NCBI RefSeq assembly: GCF_954871325.1
Contig: NC_088776.1
Span: 61,094,954 to 61,158,953 of the forward strand
Direction: 5' to 3'
Source: Gordionus sp. m RMFG-2023
Lineage: Eukaryota; Nematomorpha; Gordioida; Chordodea; Parachordodidae
DNA: 64,000 bases
Below are positions 1 to 12,639 of the stretch, piece by piece (position 1 is the first letter of the stretch; the number at the start of each line of letters is the position of its first letter). A program made the position numbers and the translations under genes. The notes under the pieces are model-generated. The model saw only the letters and a list, made by a program, of their open reading frames with translations, made no database searches and was not told where the DNA came from.

Positions 1-2600
1 CTTATTATATTTTTGCAACTAATAACACCAACATTTAATTTTAAACTAATAATTATAGAGATATTTATTATAGCATTATTAAAGGATGCAGATAAATTTA
101 ATGTCTATTTATAAATATAATTTAGAGTACCATAGGTAGATTTAGGAAAAGCAGTAATTAACTATAATTTGCTAAGGAGTAGACAACTATAGTAAATAAT
201 ATATTATTATTCCGTTTTTTAAGTAAAATTTAGCTATATTTTTTAATTCTTTAATGTACGAAATTTTAAAATATGGAATCAACCTAAATCAAAAATATTT
301 TGGGAAATATTTATATGTTTTTTCTAAGAATTAAATGCCAAAAGCCAATGAAATCAAATTTAATGGGATGACATTCATGCTCTAATAACATTTTAATCTA
401 ATCGATATTTAAAGAAAATTGCAGAATTAAGGTGAAATCTGTTTAAATATTTACTGGAGAAGTTTATAATTTTACAACATTTGCATTACACTAGTGGCCT
501 TTATGAAAAAATTTCAAATATAAGCATCATCATAAATCTCGGATCATTCCTAAAACTAATAAAAAAATTTGTAATTTTTATAGACAATTCGTAGCCTATT
601 AAGCGAATATTAACGAAAATGGCTAAAATGAGGAAAAAAAGCCATAAAATTTTAAAATCCTGGTAAAAAATTAAATAATTACAAATAAGGGGTGGATTAA
701 GTTTAATCTTTTCTGCGCTGATTTTTTGAAAATGAAAATAATATTAATTAATTAATGTGCTAAATTTTTAACTTCCCTTTAATTTATAGATAAAGATAAA
801 TGAAAGAAAAATCTTTAATTGTTTATTCTTATCACATGGAAGATAAATTTCAATTATAATTTAATTTATATAAAACAAGAGGTAGATATCTTTAATATGA
901 TATTTTTACATAAATTTGAGGCCATAATTCTGACCAAAATATTTAAATGTTAAAGCTAGATTAAGCGTTTGGCCAATTTTTAAAGATATTGCTTGAAAGT
1001 AGAAATTATCTCAAATCCGAGTTGGAGTCAAAGTTTTTCCGTTTTTTTCCCAAATGTAGTTACTTTATTGTAAAATAACATTTAAATATTTATATTTTAC
1101 TGTCTGAGGCGTTAATTTCTTATTATTTTATATTATCTTCAATTGATTTTAACAAGATATTTTTGACTGTCGATGACATTGTATATTAATCCATGGATTA
1201 TAAAACTGGAATAAAAAAATATATTTTTAAATATAAACCTAAATTATTTGATATTCTAATCGTTCTCAATTAATACTATATCAAATTCGTTCATATCTAT
1301 TCCTATCGTTCCAAATCAATATTATCCTCCCCGAATCTTTGTGGTTAATTTCTAGGAATATTCTATAACATAATTATATAATGAATCATGGCTCCTCAAA
1401 AAATAAATAGACACTATAGACATAATAAGAATAAATAATTAATTATGGAAAAAAAATTTATATCATTGTTTGAGGATATAAATCGATAAAAAATATCGAT
1501 AAAAATAAGGAATCTCGCTTCTATTTCCTAGAAAATTTTAAAGTAATTTTAAAAAAATTATAATATATGCTAGGATTAATTAAATTGAGTTATAAGGAAA
1601 ATTTCTAAAAATTTAGGATATAACATCATTGTTCCCAGAATTATGAATAACATTTAGGAATATTGATCCTCATTTTCAGGTTTTTTTTTAAAAACTAAAT
1701 ACAAGTTTACTACCCCATATATTATTATTAAATTATAATTTACTTTAAAAATTTTCTAGAGGATATAAGCGAAATTCCTAATTTAGTTTTTAGCTATTTT
1801 TATTATAGCGATTTGGAATGAGAACCCATTGTTTATAAATAAATCTAAATTTTAATATCTTGCAAAACTACATATTTAAAAAATTTGTTAATTCCATTGT
1901 ATATTATATTAAGTTGGAATTAATAAACAACATCATATGATGGCAGAAAATATATTATGGACAATTTAGAATAAAATATAGATTAACCCTACTACGGATG
2001 AAAAAAATACGTTCTTTAAATAAAGAACAAATTAATTTTTAAATAAAAAAAATTAGATTATTTTTAAAATATTTTTATAACTATTACAATTTATATAAAA
2101 AATATAATCTATCAATATTTTGTTGCAAATTTTATAATAACACAATATTCTTAAAGTAATTTTTATTTTAAAATATTTAAAAATGAATAATTTAACGCTT
2201 ATTAAAGATTAATTTTTAATTTTTGTATCTCTAACCCTCCCCAATTGATTTTAAAATATTTGCGAAAATTAAATTAACTGAAGGCCTATATTTATAGAGC
2301 CAATCTCTCTTATTCTTTTAAAAATTAAATATATTCAATTGGAAACTTCCAAATATGTCACCTAAAATGTAAAGTCTATTGGTTGATATATTAAACTATT
2401 TAATAAAAGATTGAGACGTGATATCTATATTTCATTTTTAATTTTGCCCTGGTCTAATTCCTTTCCTGAATTGGATGTTATTATTTTATATTCCGCTACT
2501 ACATCCTTAAAAATGGCCTTCTATTTTATATTTTATATTTATTTGTTTGTTTATTTATAATCTAAATTATTATTTGTACCTTTATTAATACTTTATAATG
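1..2600. other. AT-rich, no gene seen
   Basis: Homopolymer-rich sequence with no supported exon or transposon. Part of it (about 240-620) resembles 43,020-43,150 and 44,780-45,000, so this motif also occurs more than once in copy B. The resemblance looks like duplicated non-coding sequence. Confidence 0.5.
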
Positions 2601-2624
2601 TATATAAAACTATATCATAAATAC

Positions 2625-2639
2625 CTTGGAAAAAGAAAT
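2625..2639 (-). CDS. 15-nt candidate micro-exon (reads FFFQ)
   Basis: On the minus strand an acceptor ending TTTTAAAG precedes 15 bases (AT TTC TTT TTC CAA G) followed by a donor GTATTTATGATA. The exon is symmetric phase 1. The same exon and donor recur at 3,406, 3,515, 43,731 and, less strictly, 45,393. The start codon and partner exons are not identified. Confidence 0.5.
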
Positions 2640-3405
2640 CTTTAAAAAATATTTGTGTTATTTTCAGGGTAATTATAAAATATATGATATTTTTAATTTA
2701 CATTTATAAATTGTGCAAATATTAAAAACCTTTGAAACAAGGATTAAGATATTAAAATTGATTGATACGAAAGTCTCTTTGGCAGGAAACAAATGAGATT
2801 AAAGGGATTTTGAGAACATTAGTATATTTATTAATTTTTCCTATTTATCTAACCAAAAATTGGAGCTAAAGGATTGTACAAACGGTCAAAGCATGCATAA
2901 TTCCATGGTATTTGCCTTATATTTTCTCCGAAATTAAGTACTACGAGTTCCAATATTTATAGAATAATGTTTAAGCCTAGAGCTCTAGTAATTATCAAAT
3001 TCACTGTTTGATTGCATAGGCTGTCTTTTAAGAAGCAATAAATACATAAGCTAAAATTATAATGTTAAATTGTTGATTAAAAATTTATTATTTGATTTAT
3101 TTAGGAAGTGATATGTGTGTTTCATATAGAAAAAATGTCCTTTAAATTATTACTCGAGTAAAGAAATTTAATAAAATAATGAATAAACCAATAGAAAATT
3201 AATCTAATTAGCCCCCAGTATTTTTCTTTTCTTTTATATTCGAAATTAATATTGTTGTTTTTAGCTATTTTTATTATAGCGATTTAGAACGGGATATATT
3301 TTATATATTTTAAATTTATTTCTTAATAGTTTATTTATCATCTACATTAATAATGATATATAATTTATTTATAATTTACTATTTATATTATTATATCATA
3401 AATAC

Positions 3406-3420
3406 CTGGGAAAATGACAT
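3406..3420 (-). CDS. 15-nt candidate micro-exon (reads VIFP)
   Basis: Minus strand: acceptor TATTTTAAAG, then AT GTC ATT TTC CCA G, then donor GTATTTATGATAT. Symmetric phase 1, same length and donor as its copy 109 bp away at 3,515. Confidence 0.5.
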
Positions 3421-3514
3421 CTTTAAAATAAATTTTAATTTTCTGAGTTAATAAAGTTACCATATATATATATGATATTTCTAATATACTTAATATATAA
3501 TATATCATAAATAC

Positions 3515-3529
3515 CTGGGAAAATGACTT
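3515..3529 (-). CDS. 15-nt candidate micro-exon (reads VIFP)
   Basis: Minus strand: acceptor TTTATTAAAG, then AA GTC ATT TTC CCA G, then donor GTATTTATGATAT. Near-identical tandem copy of the exon at 3,406, with homologous flanks over about 100 bp. Confidence 0.5.
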
Positions 3530-5077
3530 CTTTAATAAAATTTAATTTTCTGAGTAAATAAAGTTACCAAATTTATAATATTTCTAATATAATTTTTTTT
3601 AAATAAAAGTTTTACATATGCAAATTGTGCAAATATCAATAATCTTAAGAACAAGGTTAAAAGTATTAAAATTGATTCATTTATGTCTTAAATTTAATTT
3701 CAATTTATTAAATAAGATACAATATAAACTATCAAAATAAAATATATTTATTAATAGAAATAATAATATATTCAAATAAACTAAAAAAAAATTTAATAAA
3801 GATTTGTTCAAAATGTGAAGTTGGTTTTTGGTAATGTATAGATGAATATACAGTGCGACTTACATCTGTTGCTTTAGATAAAAACTTTATAATTTTTCAA
3901 AATTAAGTGCATTTTTACTAAGTGTTTAAGAAATTCCGGGCCATGGATATTATAGCACCGATTGTGCCGGAAACATTACTATTATTAATTTTTCTGATTT
4001 CCATTCTCACCAAAGAATTGGATCTAAATAGATGCAAACGGTCAAGGCATGTATAATTCCAGGGTAATGGAGTGTTGTTTCATTTGCCCTATTATTTTCT
4101 CAGAAATTAAGTATTATATGTTTCAACAATGAATAATTTAAGCCTAGAAATCTAGTAATAATAAAATTCATTGTTTGATTACATAGATAACTATCTTTTC
4201 AGAAGCAATAATGGGATGATAGTCTAGCAGTAGCTAACAGCTTGAAAGATGAGTATGGGATAATATCTCAGCCTAAGCGAAGGTCTATTTCTATCTAAAA
4301 TTCTTAATTGGAAAGAACCAAACCAAGGTTGGATCTAGGGATCACCTCGAACCTTTCATAAGCTAAGTTAAAAATTTAGATTGTAGTTGAAAAATTTCTA
4401 ATTTTATTTATTTGGGAAATGATATCTTGGTAAAAGATCTAGGAAATGTCCTTTAAATAGTGTTCAATTAATGAAATAATGTATTAAATATAAATCCCAG
4501 TCTTGTTGTATGGAGGATACAGGCAAAATATTATTTAGAGCTTTCGAGTTTAATAGGTCTATAGCCATGCTAAAAACGGGAAATGGTGGCCTAAATATTA
4601 ATAATTGTATACATTTTGGTATCGATATAGTCGTTGCAATATTTAATATAATTTTTCAAGATAGCAGTTTTTCAACAACTAGGCAAGAATTTAAGGTTGA
4701 AAATTAATTTTAATAGGTTTAAGTTCAATTTCTAATCACTTGTTTGGAAATTGGAATAGATGAGCAGAAAGAAAGGCATAAAAAGTTTGGAATTTCTACT
4801 ATATTATTTTAGTGGAACATATATTTCGTGAGATAAAAAAACCTAGGATTCACTGAAGGATAGAATCTGACTCAAAAGAACTCCTTAAATTTGAATATTA
4901 CTGATTTACAATAGGTAAGCTTAGATGAGTAAAACCAGATTTTCGGAATTTGGGAATGTTTTCTGGGATGGGATACAAATTGTTGGGCATATAAAATTTA
5001 CATTATGATTAAGGGTTCAGATATTTAATGTTAGATAGAAAATATAGATGGCACATTTTATAATATATTGTATAGAC

Positions 5078-5104
5078 CTGCAAATGTTCCCTTATTTAAG
5101 TATC
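5078..5104 (-). CDS. 27-nt candidate exon (reads YLNKGTFA)
   Basis: Minus strand: acceptor CAAATATAG, then GA TAC TTA AAT AAG GGA ACA TTT GCA G, then donor GTCTATACAAT. It is a symmetric phase-1 exon. The corresponding stretch in copy B (about 46,379-46,404) is one base shorter and does not keep the frame, so this exon may be dead in B or not real. Confidence 0.3.
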
Positions 5105-5833
5105 CTATATTTGAAAGTAAGTTGTATTTTTTGATGGTGCAAATGCCTTGTCAGAAGATAGCTGGGATCAAGTGGTGTTGTATAATTGATCGATATATAT
5201 ATTATGTTTACTTGAGGAAATTTTTAAAAAGTACAATAAGCAGTTTTAGGGATTATTAGAAAAAAGGAATGAAATAATCTCTAAAAAATTTAAATGCATT
5301 ATCAAAGTACAATTTTTTTAAAAAAGGAGGATGGTATGTGATGAAGACTCACACTCTGCTATATAAAAGTTAATTAATGTGAGTCATGGAACTAAATGCA
5401 AATCAAATTCTTAAAACTTGAAGACTTCAAAAATATGATAAGTCCAGGTTTTACTGATATTAATATTAATATATGTTTCAGAAATTGAATTATTTAAATA
5501 TTATGGTCATCATAGAAAAAGGATTAGATTATATTTAATTCCCTTTAAATAATGCACTTTATTAAACAAGATATAATAGTCAAGATCCCATGTCCCCTTC
5601 TATTAAAAATAAATATAAATATGAAGAATTTTTTTAGTATAAGTTTGTAAAATTGTGCTTCAAAGTTATTTTTCTAACTGAAAACAAAATTTTTGGATAA
5701 GCAGCTAGATATCAATACATCTGAATCACAGAGGCTATTAAAAAGTTAAAATTTATATATAATATGAGATGATCATAGGAAAATGATAGCTAGTCCATCC
5801 GATTAAACCACAATTAAATCAGGGTATGTGTAG

Positions 5834-6304
5834 TAGTGATCTGCATCGTGCTTAATTTTTCAAGCCAGGCCCGGCCCAAAATTTTTTTTAAAAAAGTTTT
5901 ACCGGCCCGGCCCGAACCCAAAATTTTTTGCAAAAAGTTTTGCCGGCTCGGAACCCAAAATTTTTTTTAAAAAAATTTACAGGCCCGGCCCGAATTTATT
6001 TAAATATGGAAATTAATTTTTATAATTACTCAAAATAAAAGGCATATGTCAAATGTCGTTTAGTTTCAATAAATAAAATCAATCAAATATTTTTATTTTA
6101 CATAAAAAATTTAATATAAAATGATAAATTTAGATACATTTAAAAAAAATTCCAAGGTCCGAACCGACCAGGCCCGAATTATTTTAAAAAATATTAGGCC
6201 AGGCCAGGCCCAACCCCAATTATTTTAAATAGAATTAGACTCGAGTCCGACCCAAAGCCCGACTCGGGTCGAATACAGGCCGGGCCTTACTTAGCAGATC
6301 TCTA
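5834..6304. mobile_element. 471-bp hAT-like MITE with GGCCCGG inner repeats
   Basis: The ends are inverted copies: left TAGTGATCTGC, right (reverse complement) TAGAGATCTGC. An 8-bp direct repeat flanks it, ATGTGTAG at 5,826-5,833 and ATGTGGAG at 6,305-6,312 (7 of 8 match), as expected for hAT insertion. The interior has short runs of GGCCCGG / CCGGGCC alternating with A/T tracts on both sides, forming a long imperfect palindrome. No coding capacity. Absent from the matching place in copy B. Confidence 0.75.
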
Positions 6305-6736
6305 ATGTGGAGACATTACAAATTAATAGAAATAAAATTAAGAATTAATCATTATTCTATTTAGATCATATAACAAAATTAGAAAAGAAAACTAAGGCAC
6401 ACTTAAAATAATAATGATTCGATGAGCATCTATATCTTATAAAAAAAATACCAAAAAAGCAAGCTAGAAAAAGGGTGCGCTAAAGGCTTTACAAAATAGA
6501 ATAGTCTGTAAAGATAAACAAGGTCTCTACAAAAGCTAGGATACATCCTTGGAGAAATATAAGCTAAAATATTTGAAAATAATATAACTTGGAGATGAAG
6601 TTTATATAAATAAGTAGTAATTAAATAATCCTGATTAGAGAGCAATATAATATGCGCGCTATATTTATTTGAGATAGCAAATATTAATGGTCAAAGTTTG
6701 AATTTTGGAGAAAGGATAGTAAAGAAAAATTAAAAA

Positions 6737-9700
6737 TCATATAAGCGAACTTGCTAATGGATATGCTGCACTCATAGATAATAGGAAAATTGCTAATTCA
6801 ACATCTTCTACTCCAGCTTTACTGTTTGAGACTTTTTCTTGACTTGCTGATGCCCCTAAATAGAATAATAAGATATTTACAATAAATATCGAAGTTATGA
6901 TACAGATCTAATCAAGAAAGGTAGTTTAGCACTAGAAACATATCTCTGTAACAAATATTCTTATTTATCAAGCCCATATACTCACATATATTTTATATAA
7001 CTTAATATAAAATATTTAAATTTTAACATTTATAATTAAATAATGATAATTAGTAATATAATTAAATTTAATAAAATTTTTGAATAAATGATTAGAGAAA
7101 CCTTCTTATAATGACTATATCTAAACTAAACCATTGCTTTATTTACAGTATTTAAAAATCAGATATATAATTTTGTTAATATTTACTTTAGAGAGTCTGA
7201 TTTAAGTCAGATAGGTAAATGTTTACAAATTAAATACCCTGATATTATTTTCTCCTATGTGAATATAGCAATATAAGAAGAAAATGGTAGCCCATAAAAC
7301 CCATTGATCGAGCATTAATAATCCACAAAAGAGAGCATTTTTTTAGGCGACCAATCAGTGGACAAATGTAAAAGAACAAAAAAATAATTAATAGACTTGA
7401 TTCAATTCTCAACATAAATAAAAAAAATGCTAATGAATAAATTACTTTATTTTGCCTTATAGATGGAAATAATATGGTATCATAAATCATTTATTGAATT
7501 TAAAGTAGTAAATTAAAAAAATTTAGAAAAAAAGTTTAACATAATAAATTCGATTAAATCTTCTTCTAAAGGAGAATAGTAATTTGACGAATTAGTAAAA
7601 TTTGTAAGATTCAAATATATAGGAGAAAAAAAAATAAAACATTTAAAATGGACGACATTCTATTTATTTATAAAAATAAATTTAAACGGATCTGTCTGAA
7701 TAAAAAATTTACTAGAATGGAGTCTAATAAAAAATAAAAATCTATTTTTTTATGAATTAGATCATATAGTTTTAACAGCTCCATGTAACCAAGTAAGCGC
7801 TAAACGATGCTATTTAGATCACAAGTTTACATTAACACTAGTAAGAACATAGAAAATATCTCTATTAATTCTATATAATAAATGATATAAATTTTGTAGT
7901 TAAACAATAAAAATATATTTAATAAATAAAACGTTTTTATTTTAAAACTATATTAATATGAAAAGACATCAGGCATGAACAAAGTGGTAAATGGATTCAA
8001 ATATGATTTTGAAACCTTTCAACTAAATCGGAACAGGAATATTTGTAGCTAAAACTGGAACTAAAAAGAAAAGCAAAAATGCTCTTGTTCCAGATCCCTT
8101 ATTTAAATATATTTTATTTGTGATAGCATAAATTTTAATACAATATTTATATGAATATATTACACAATTCGATTACCTATTCTATAAAGATATCGTGAAC
8201 CCTTACTTTAATTGATATAAAAAATTATGAATCAAATAATAAAATTGCAGTAAGTATATACAATTATTTAATTAATATACAACTTAAAAAAAATAATCTA
8301 ATGGCTGATTTGATTTTTTATCCTTATTATAGTCTGCAAAGCCTAGTCACTTAAGAATATTTGCATCCTTTTTTTTAATATTATCATAATTAATTTTAGT
8401 AAAGAGAGGTGATATAAGAACTTGTGGAACAAATTGTATTTAGATATTAAATATGTGATGACCTGAAAATTCTTAAACAAATGACTTAGCAAATCATGGC
8501 GAACTTTTCATAATTTGAAGAACCGGGCCTGTCGTACAATGATAATGGGCCGATAAGAGCAAAAAGTTTAACAGGACAGAAAAATTTCGTTAAAATTTTT
8601 TTAACGTATTTTTTTTTAAAAATATATATAATAACTTTTACAAAAATTAGATAAAGTACCTGTTAAAAAAAATAAACGAATCATAAAAACAACCAATCTC
8701 TTATTAATGTTAAAAAATAAATATATACATAAAAATCTAACCTTTAAAATAAAATGTTTAAAAAAATAATAATTTACCCATTAAAAGAATTTATAGCCAA
8801 ATTTGTATTTTTCATACGAGCCACGTCTAATAATAATAATATACTAAATAATAGTTGAGAATACATTTATGTATTCGAAACAAGTATGATCATTATATTT
8901 TTAATATGTTGTTTAAATTAATCATTTGGGTAGACTCATGATGTTGAAGCAAATATTGCCGTAAGGCAAAATATTTTTATATATAAAATAATAAAATAGA
9001 TGAGATTTCAAGTTATATTGAAAGAGTATATATAAATTTTTTTTAATTTAACCTAAAGCCGGATAAATAAGAGAAACATTATATATTCCTATGATAATTC
9101 TTTAAATTTATCAAAGAAAAAAATAAACTAATTGCAATGGAAGTCTCCATAAAATATAAGAATAAGTGAAATAATAATTAAAAAAATTATATAGAATCTT
9201 GAGAAAATGATATTAGTATGACTTTTTATCATTCCTTTCTTTTTTATCTGCATTAATGAATAACTGTGATTGACTTAGATGGTTTTAATAGTTAAAGCAA
9301 ATAGTTTGCTTAAAAATAAGAATGATAAGGATCATTTAAAAAAAGATATTTTTGATAGGACCAACTTTTATATTCATCATTGTTAATAATTTTAGCTATA
9401 TCTTAGATTTTTTAACTAGTTTAATATAATTCATTTAATTATATTATAATTTCGTTATATTGACAATTTATATTAAGGTTAGTTATAATAATAGTAAAAA
9501 AATATATAATATTAGTAAATCACAATTATATATAGTCATTAATTCTTGCTATTTTTTTATTGATTGAGATTCACGTTGCCTTTTAGCGCTAACATTGTAA
9601 TAAAATGGCCAAAGTCTATACTATGCTAAAATTTTCAATTATGGGGTTCCGGATATTGAAAAAATAAAGCTGAGATAATTGTATTTTACTATGTTTATGG

Positions 9701-11922
9701 CTAATCTAGGGGTAGGTAGAATCCCTCGTTGGGATCCTCGGTACTAGCAGAGATCCGTTTTCCCAGCTCTTTAAAGAAGTCTAGGGCATGAGAGCCGAAC
9801 GACGTTAGAGTAGTGGCGATTAATGGTAGGAATGTACAATTGGCGGGAAGAGATGGCAAATATTTAGCTAGTTTATTCACCTCGGCATCTAGTATGGCAT
9901 CTCTATTTATATTGGAAGGGGCAAGAAGATCGATGCATGAGAAATCCCAGGTTAGGAATCCCCCCCTCTTCCAAGAGATCATAGTCGAACCATCGGGCCG
10001 CTTACCATCGGAATTGTAAAGGCCAGTAGGTTCGAGAGTTGATGGGATGCTGGCGTTTTAAGCCCCTGGAAATGGTATCATTGCATTTTGAATGCCAAAT
10101 GAATCTGCCTCTACAGCGCTTGCAGTGTAGAGAGACGGCCTTAGGAGTTGGCCGACGTTTGACAGAGGATACAGTGATAAGGTATTACCATATCGAAATT
10201 CAGTCTAAGACCGATGGCGTGACGTAGCTCATCATTGCTTAGGAGCTGGTCAAGGTTTTGGGATGGGAAAGCCTCAAGAAATTTGTATCCACTACCTACG
10301 GAAATGGAGAAGAGTAGAGAATGGTCTTCTGGTTGGCTCCTCGATTTAAGGAATGCAACATAGTTGCCAACTAGAGGTTTATTCCAATCCTTCTGTAATG
10401 CCGACGATGGAGGTTAGCAATCGTTATTCCCAAAATGGGAATGAAATTCGTAGCAGGGTATTAGTAAATATTTTTATAATACAGGGTTTTTAATTTTTTT
10501 AAACAGATATTATGAGGGTTAACATATGTAAATAATATTTTATTATCCCGTTTCGTTTTCAACATTATAAAATTTACTGTTTTTGAACTGTTAAACTTTA
10601 TATTTTTAAAAAATAAAACATCTCAACTTTCTTTATATTTTTAATTTTTCATATATTTATTGGAAAGTATTAAAAAAAGTTTTAAAAAAAATTGTAGGTA
10701 GGTGTTTAAGAGAATCAAATTATTGTTTAAATAAATCATTAGATCATACTAATCGCTTAAAAGAAATTTTCTTATATGTATAAAACTAATTAGAATATTT
10801 TTCAGTAACACATTATTTTATAAAGAAATATTTTATCGCATTTTTTAAATGACTTTAAATAATTTATAATTTTTTATATGAAAGACAAAGAAAATATCCA
10901 AATTTATCTAAAAAAAATATTTCAATAGTAATATTAAATATTTTCAGACCTCAAGTAAATGACCCCATATGTTTATTGATTGCTGGTGATATTTTGATAA
11001 TGATTTAGAAAAGGAAAAAAAAATAATTTCTTATATGTCTACCTTCAGAAATTTTTTTTAGTAATCTCTCGATTACTTTCCAAAAAAATATGTATAATAA
11101 AGTTATTCATACAAAATAATCGAATATTTTGCTAAAAAAAATTAAAATCTTGACGTAAAAGAGGTTCGGTTACAGACAAAAACTGGTTTACAATGTGAAT
11201 CAAACAGAAGAAAAAAAATAAAATATATTTATGGCTCAGAGACTCACTAAACATAATTTGCAAACCTTTAGTAGAGGTAGATTGGTTTAATTTTTTCTTA
11301 AATTTTTATTTATATTAAAATTCTTTTGTAATTGCACTGTCTGTTATTCCTATCCAATTTTTTTAACTTACGCGTTTTTAATAAAAAAAAGTATTGTAAA
11401 ATCTTAATTTATGGGAAATGTATTATAGAGTGTATCAAATACTTAATATTTTTCAGACAATTTTTTTCTTAACATTTGAGTCATTTATCATTTATATTAC
11501 AAAAATCATTGGTAAATTATATTAAATTCATTGCAAAATTTTATAAAAATCAAGAATTGTATTTTCTACATTTTATTTATAATTATAAAAATGCTCAAAA
11601 TATTGTAATCATAAATTATTTTGAGCGATCAGGAGCTTAATAATTATAAGATTTTACAGCCGCTCCAGGTCGGTTAAAAACGGGAATATTAATCTAAAAT
11701 TTTTAATTTTAATGGCTTTTAATACAAAATTTAAACAATTAAAGGTGAAAATAGAAGTGAATACCATAAAATATTATAGTATAGCAGATTTATAATATAC
11801 AAACCTGAGTTTCGAGTGTCAATTGCCCGCCCCATTGTTCCATACCATGTCCATATGGCCGCATATATAATTATGGGCATGACAAATATCCTCACGTTAT
11901 TAATCCCAAATATTATATTCAT
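6737..11922 (-). CDS. Gene A: small membrane protein, about five exons
   Basis: I do not recognise the family. Proposed exons on the minus strand: 11,922-11,805 (Met start, 39 codons plus one base), 8,826-8,778 (49 nt), 8,205-8,177 (29 nt), 7,238-7,227 (12 nt), 6,855-6,737 (to TGA). Phases fit throughout, giving about 108 residues. Exon 1 begins MNIIFGINNVRIF and holds a hydrophobic segment with the motif WTWYGTMGR; the last exon holds a second hydrophobic stretch (LAIFLLSMSAAYPLA). Every exon has a counterpart with matching splice sites in gene B, and the length differences are multiples of three, while introns are scrambled. A LINE lies in intron 1. Odd points: the 12-nt exon is weakly supported, exon 2 could instead be a 9-nt micro-exon (8,826-8,818), and the last exon could splice on at a phase-1 GTTCGC instead of ending. 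A two-membrane-segment protein of unknown role is an inference. Confidence 0.55.
7227..7238 (-). CDS. 12-nt candidate micro-exon of gene A (reads YLI)
   Basis: Minus strand: acceptor ATAATATCAG, then GG TAT TTA ATT T, then donor GTAAACATTTACC. Copy B has a 12-nt exon of the same phase with the identical donor at 47,224-47,235. Read without splicing, both copies stay open for six more codons and stop, so an alternative terminal exon ending ICKHLP(I/L) is possible. Confidence 0.4.
9695..10440 (-). mobile_element. LINE 3' end (RT C-terminal domain), broken
   Basis: Minus-strand reading gives the C-terminal part of a non-LTR reverse transcriptase: a CILC zinc-binding pair, then LEPTGLYNSDGKRPDG, then WKRGGFLTWDFSCIDLLAPS, then LPLIATTLTSFGSHALDFF and LGKRISASTEDPNEGFYL. 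This order is typical of an invertebrate LINE family whose proteins carry the SDGKRPDG...WD motif near the end. A stop lies within the zinc-binding motif and a frame change occurs near 10,065. It is a 5'-truncated copy inside intron 1 of gene A. The palm domain is not present here. Confidence 0.85.
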
Positions 11923-12239
11923 ATTATTTCTATATTATAAACAACAAAAAAATTCAACAATATTTTTTTTTAATTAATAAAATTTTATAATAAATTTTTT
12001 TACAAAAAACAAATATTTTTTTATTATATTTAATAATTATTTTAATATTTTTTTTATAATATGTTAAAATTTATTTAAATAAAACTACACAATTTTAAAA
12101 TAATACATTGAACGTTAAAAGTAAAACATATATACGTAATTTAAAAATATATATTAAAAATATCATAACTATTTGTAAATTAAAATCTGTATAAAAACTG
12201 TATAATAAAAAAATAAATAATAATTAGTATAGTAAATTG

Positions 12240-12620
12240 TATGTTGGGCGGGAGGAGGTCAAGAAAGAGAGCCGTGGATGGCAATGCAATTAGATTTGCA
12301 AATATCAATAGATATGCGCTGTCTGAGATAGAAGCCTTCCTGTGAGTCACCAGTCATGGCGCGAAATTTTTTACCAAGAGATTTGAAGAAGGCTAGGGCA
12401 TGTTGCCCAAAAAAACCGGTTGTGTCGGATACGATTGGTAGGTAGCAAATTGATGCAAGTACAATCCCATGCTAATAGAGTTCCATTACTCCATGGTATT
12501 AATGTCAGCCCATCTGGCCATATTTCTCGGTTGAGAGGCCACAGGGTTCAAGGGTTGCTGGAATTTGAGCTGAGCGTAGAGCAGGAAGAATGGTGCCGTT
12601 AACTGCACTGTGTCGAGAAT
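12240..12620 (-). mobile_element. LINE 3' end, same family, internal deletion
   Basis: Minus strand reads WPDGLTLIPWSNGTLLAWDC, then, in another frame, DTTGFFGQHALAFFKSLGKK, then TGDSQEGFYLRQRISIDICK and a stop near 12,240. The motif order matches the LINE at 9,695 but the piece between the WD motif and the FGxHALAFF motif is shortened. It lies upstream of gene A and is missing from copy B. Confidence 0.8.
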
Positions 12621-12639
12621 GTCTACCTTTAGAGAATCG

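Larger units (their letters stand above)
2600..4480 (-). repeat. Tandem micro-exon units, copy A
   Basis: Two diverged units of roughly 0.8-1.1 kb follow each other. Each holds a 15-nt micro-exon, then (in plus order) a box around 'aaacggtcaa' (2,877 and 4,035) and a box around 'agaagcaat' (3,030 and 4,200). A further partial duplication of about 110 bp gives a second 15-nt exon in the second unit (3,406 and 3,515). Copy B has the same arrangement at 43,715-44,740 and 45,375-46,300. Boundaries are approximate. Confidence 0.65.

Noticed and set aside
4180-4225. 12-nt exon next to the 'agaagcaat' box
   Set aside because: The donor is present in one copy only (4,190 region); the other three copies have no GT at that place.
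7245-7490. Minus-strand frame of 81 residues, and its copy B counterpart at 47,204-47,395, as genes
   Set aside because: The copies align at the DNA level but with gaps that break the frame; only the short splice-bounded part at the lower end keeps phase.
9813-10227. Plus-strand frames over the LINE
   Set aside because: They are shadows of the minus-strand LINE reverse transcriptase tail, whose motifs are clear.
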